DNA of 6,534 nucleotides, taken from Alphaproteobacteria bacterium. GTDB lineage: Bacteria; Pseudomonadota; Alphaproteobacteria; Kiloniellales; J153. This document shows positions 6,457-6,534 of this stretch, one piece after another. The notes below the pieces were generated by a model, which did no database searches, was not told the DNA's origin, and saw nothing but the letters and a program-made list of their open reading frames with translations. Each line of letters begins with the position of its first letter. Within the stretch, counting starts at the first letter, position 1. A program made the position numbers and the translations under genes. The DNA lies in NCBI GenBank assembly GCA_003693905.1, contig RFLL01000427.1:1-6534 (forward strand), written 5' to 3'.

Positions 6457-6534
6457 AACCCGCTTCCCCATCCCTGCGGCATCGCCGGGACGCCGATGCG
6501 CCGGATTTCCCATTCCAGGCGCACGCCGCTGGCC
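6453..6534 (-). CDS. murB: UDP-N-acetylenolpyruvoylglucosamine reductase, C-terminal end (partial)
   Basis: Only the last 26 residues and the TGA stop are in the window; the gene begins beyond the right edge. The readable tail contains [12 protein letters not shown], which matches the conserved C-terminal strand of MurB proteins (consensus like G-x-x-L-x-W-E-I-R-R-I-G). MurB is the cytoplasmic FAD enzyme that reduces UDP-GlcNAc-enolpyruvate to UDP-MurNAc with NADPH, in peptidoglycan precursor synthesis. The stop overlaps the next start in an ATGA (6456-6453), a tight arrangement that favours translational coupling to ddl. The position directly before ddl fits the alphaproteobacterial dcw order, which supports the call despite the short fragment. 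No catalytic residue is visible here, so the identity rests on the tail motif plus context. Confidence 0.85.
   Translation of the reverse strand, partial: ASGVRLEWEIRRIGVPAMPQGWGSGL

Noticed and set aside
1..6534. Search for mobile elements, tRNA, CRISPR, phage or defence genes, or an undescribed system
   Set aside because: Apart from the 415-nt gap, the window is filled by known dcw genes and lpxC with normal order and composition. No transposase, integrase, spaced repeats or foreign-looking composition was seen.

Overview
This window is an ordinary chromosomal stretch from a GC-rich Gram-negative bacterium, most likely an alphaproteobacterium (Rhodospirillales-like is my best guess, made from protein flavour only). 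It holds the 3'-proximal half of the division and cell wall (dcw) cluster. Every real gene is on the minus strand, so the cluster reads from right to left: end of murB, ddl, ftsQ, ftsA, ftsZ, then lpxC. The assignment rests on gene order, a FtsZ ending in the alphaproteobacterial-type tail [15 protein letters not shown], and a FtsA with the 'SKVCCFIAR'-like phosphate-1 loop.

Layout in transcription order. The last 26 codons of murB (6534-6453) overlap the ddl start in an ATGA. ddl (6456-5509) overlaps ftsQ by about 22 nt (5530-4661). A 28-nt gap follows, then ftsA (4632-3274). A 117-nt spacer with a strong Shine-Dalgarno precedes ftsZ (3156-1291). A 415-nt non-coding gap (1290-876) holds a 10-bp-phased set of GTAAC-type repeats, a perfect 14-bp stem terminator with a U-rich tail, and several short inverted repeats. 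lpxC begins at 875 and runs off the left edge only a short distance before its expected end.

How the genes work together. MurB completes UDP-MurNAc and Ddl makes the D-Ala-D-Ala that ends the peptidoglycan stem peptide. FtsQ, FtsA and FtsZ are divisome proteins: FtsZ polymerises into the ring, FtsA tethers it to the membrane, and FtsQ links the ring to the periplasmic synthesis machinery. LpxC is the committed step of lipid A synthesis for the outer membrane. The terminator suggests that murB-ftsZ transcription mostly ends after ftsZ and that lpxC has its own promoter.

I found no mobile element, tRNA, rRNA, CRISPR array or novel gene system. The unusual points are within known genes and the gap: a Gly/Asn/His-rich insertion with a 10-residue tandem repeat in FtsA, a long FtsZ linker (about 280 residues) with two RLFA-centred islands and small tandem repeats, and the phased repeats next to the ftsZ terminator. 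Residue numbers below are counted from the starts I chose.
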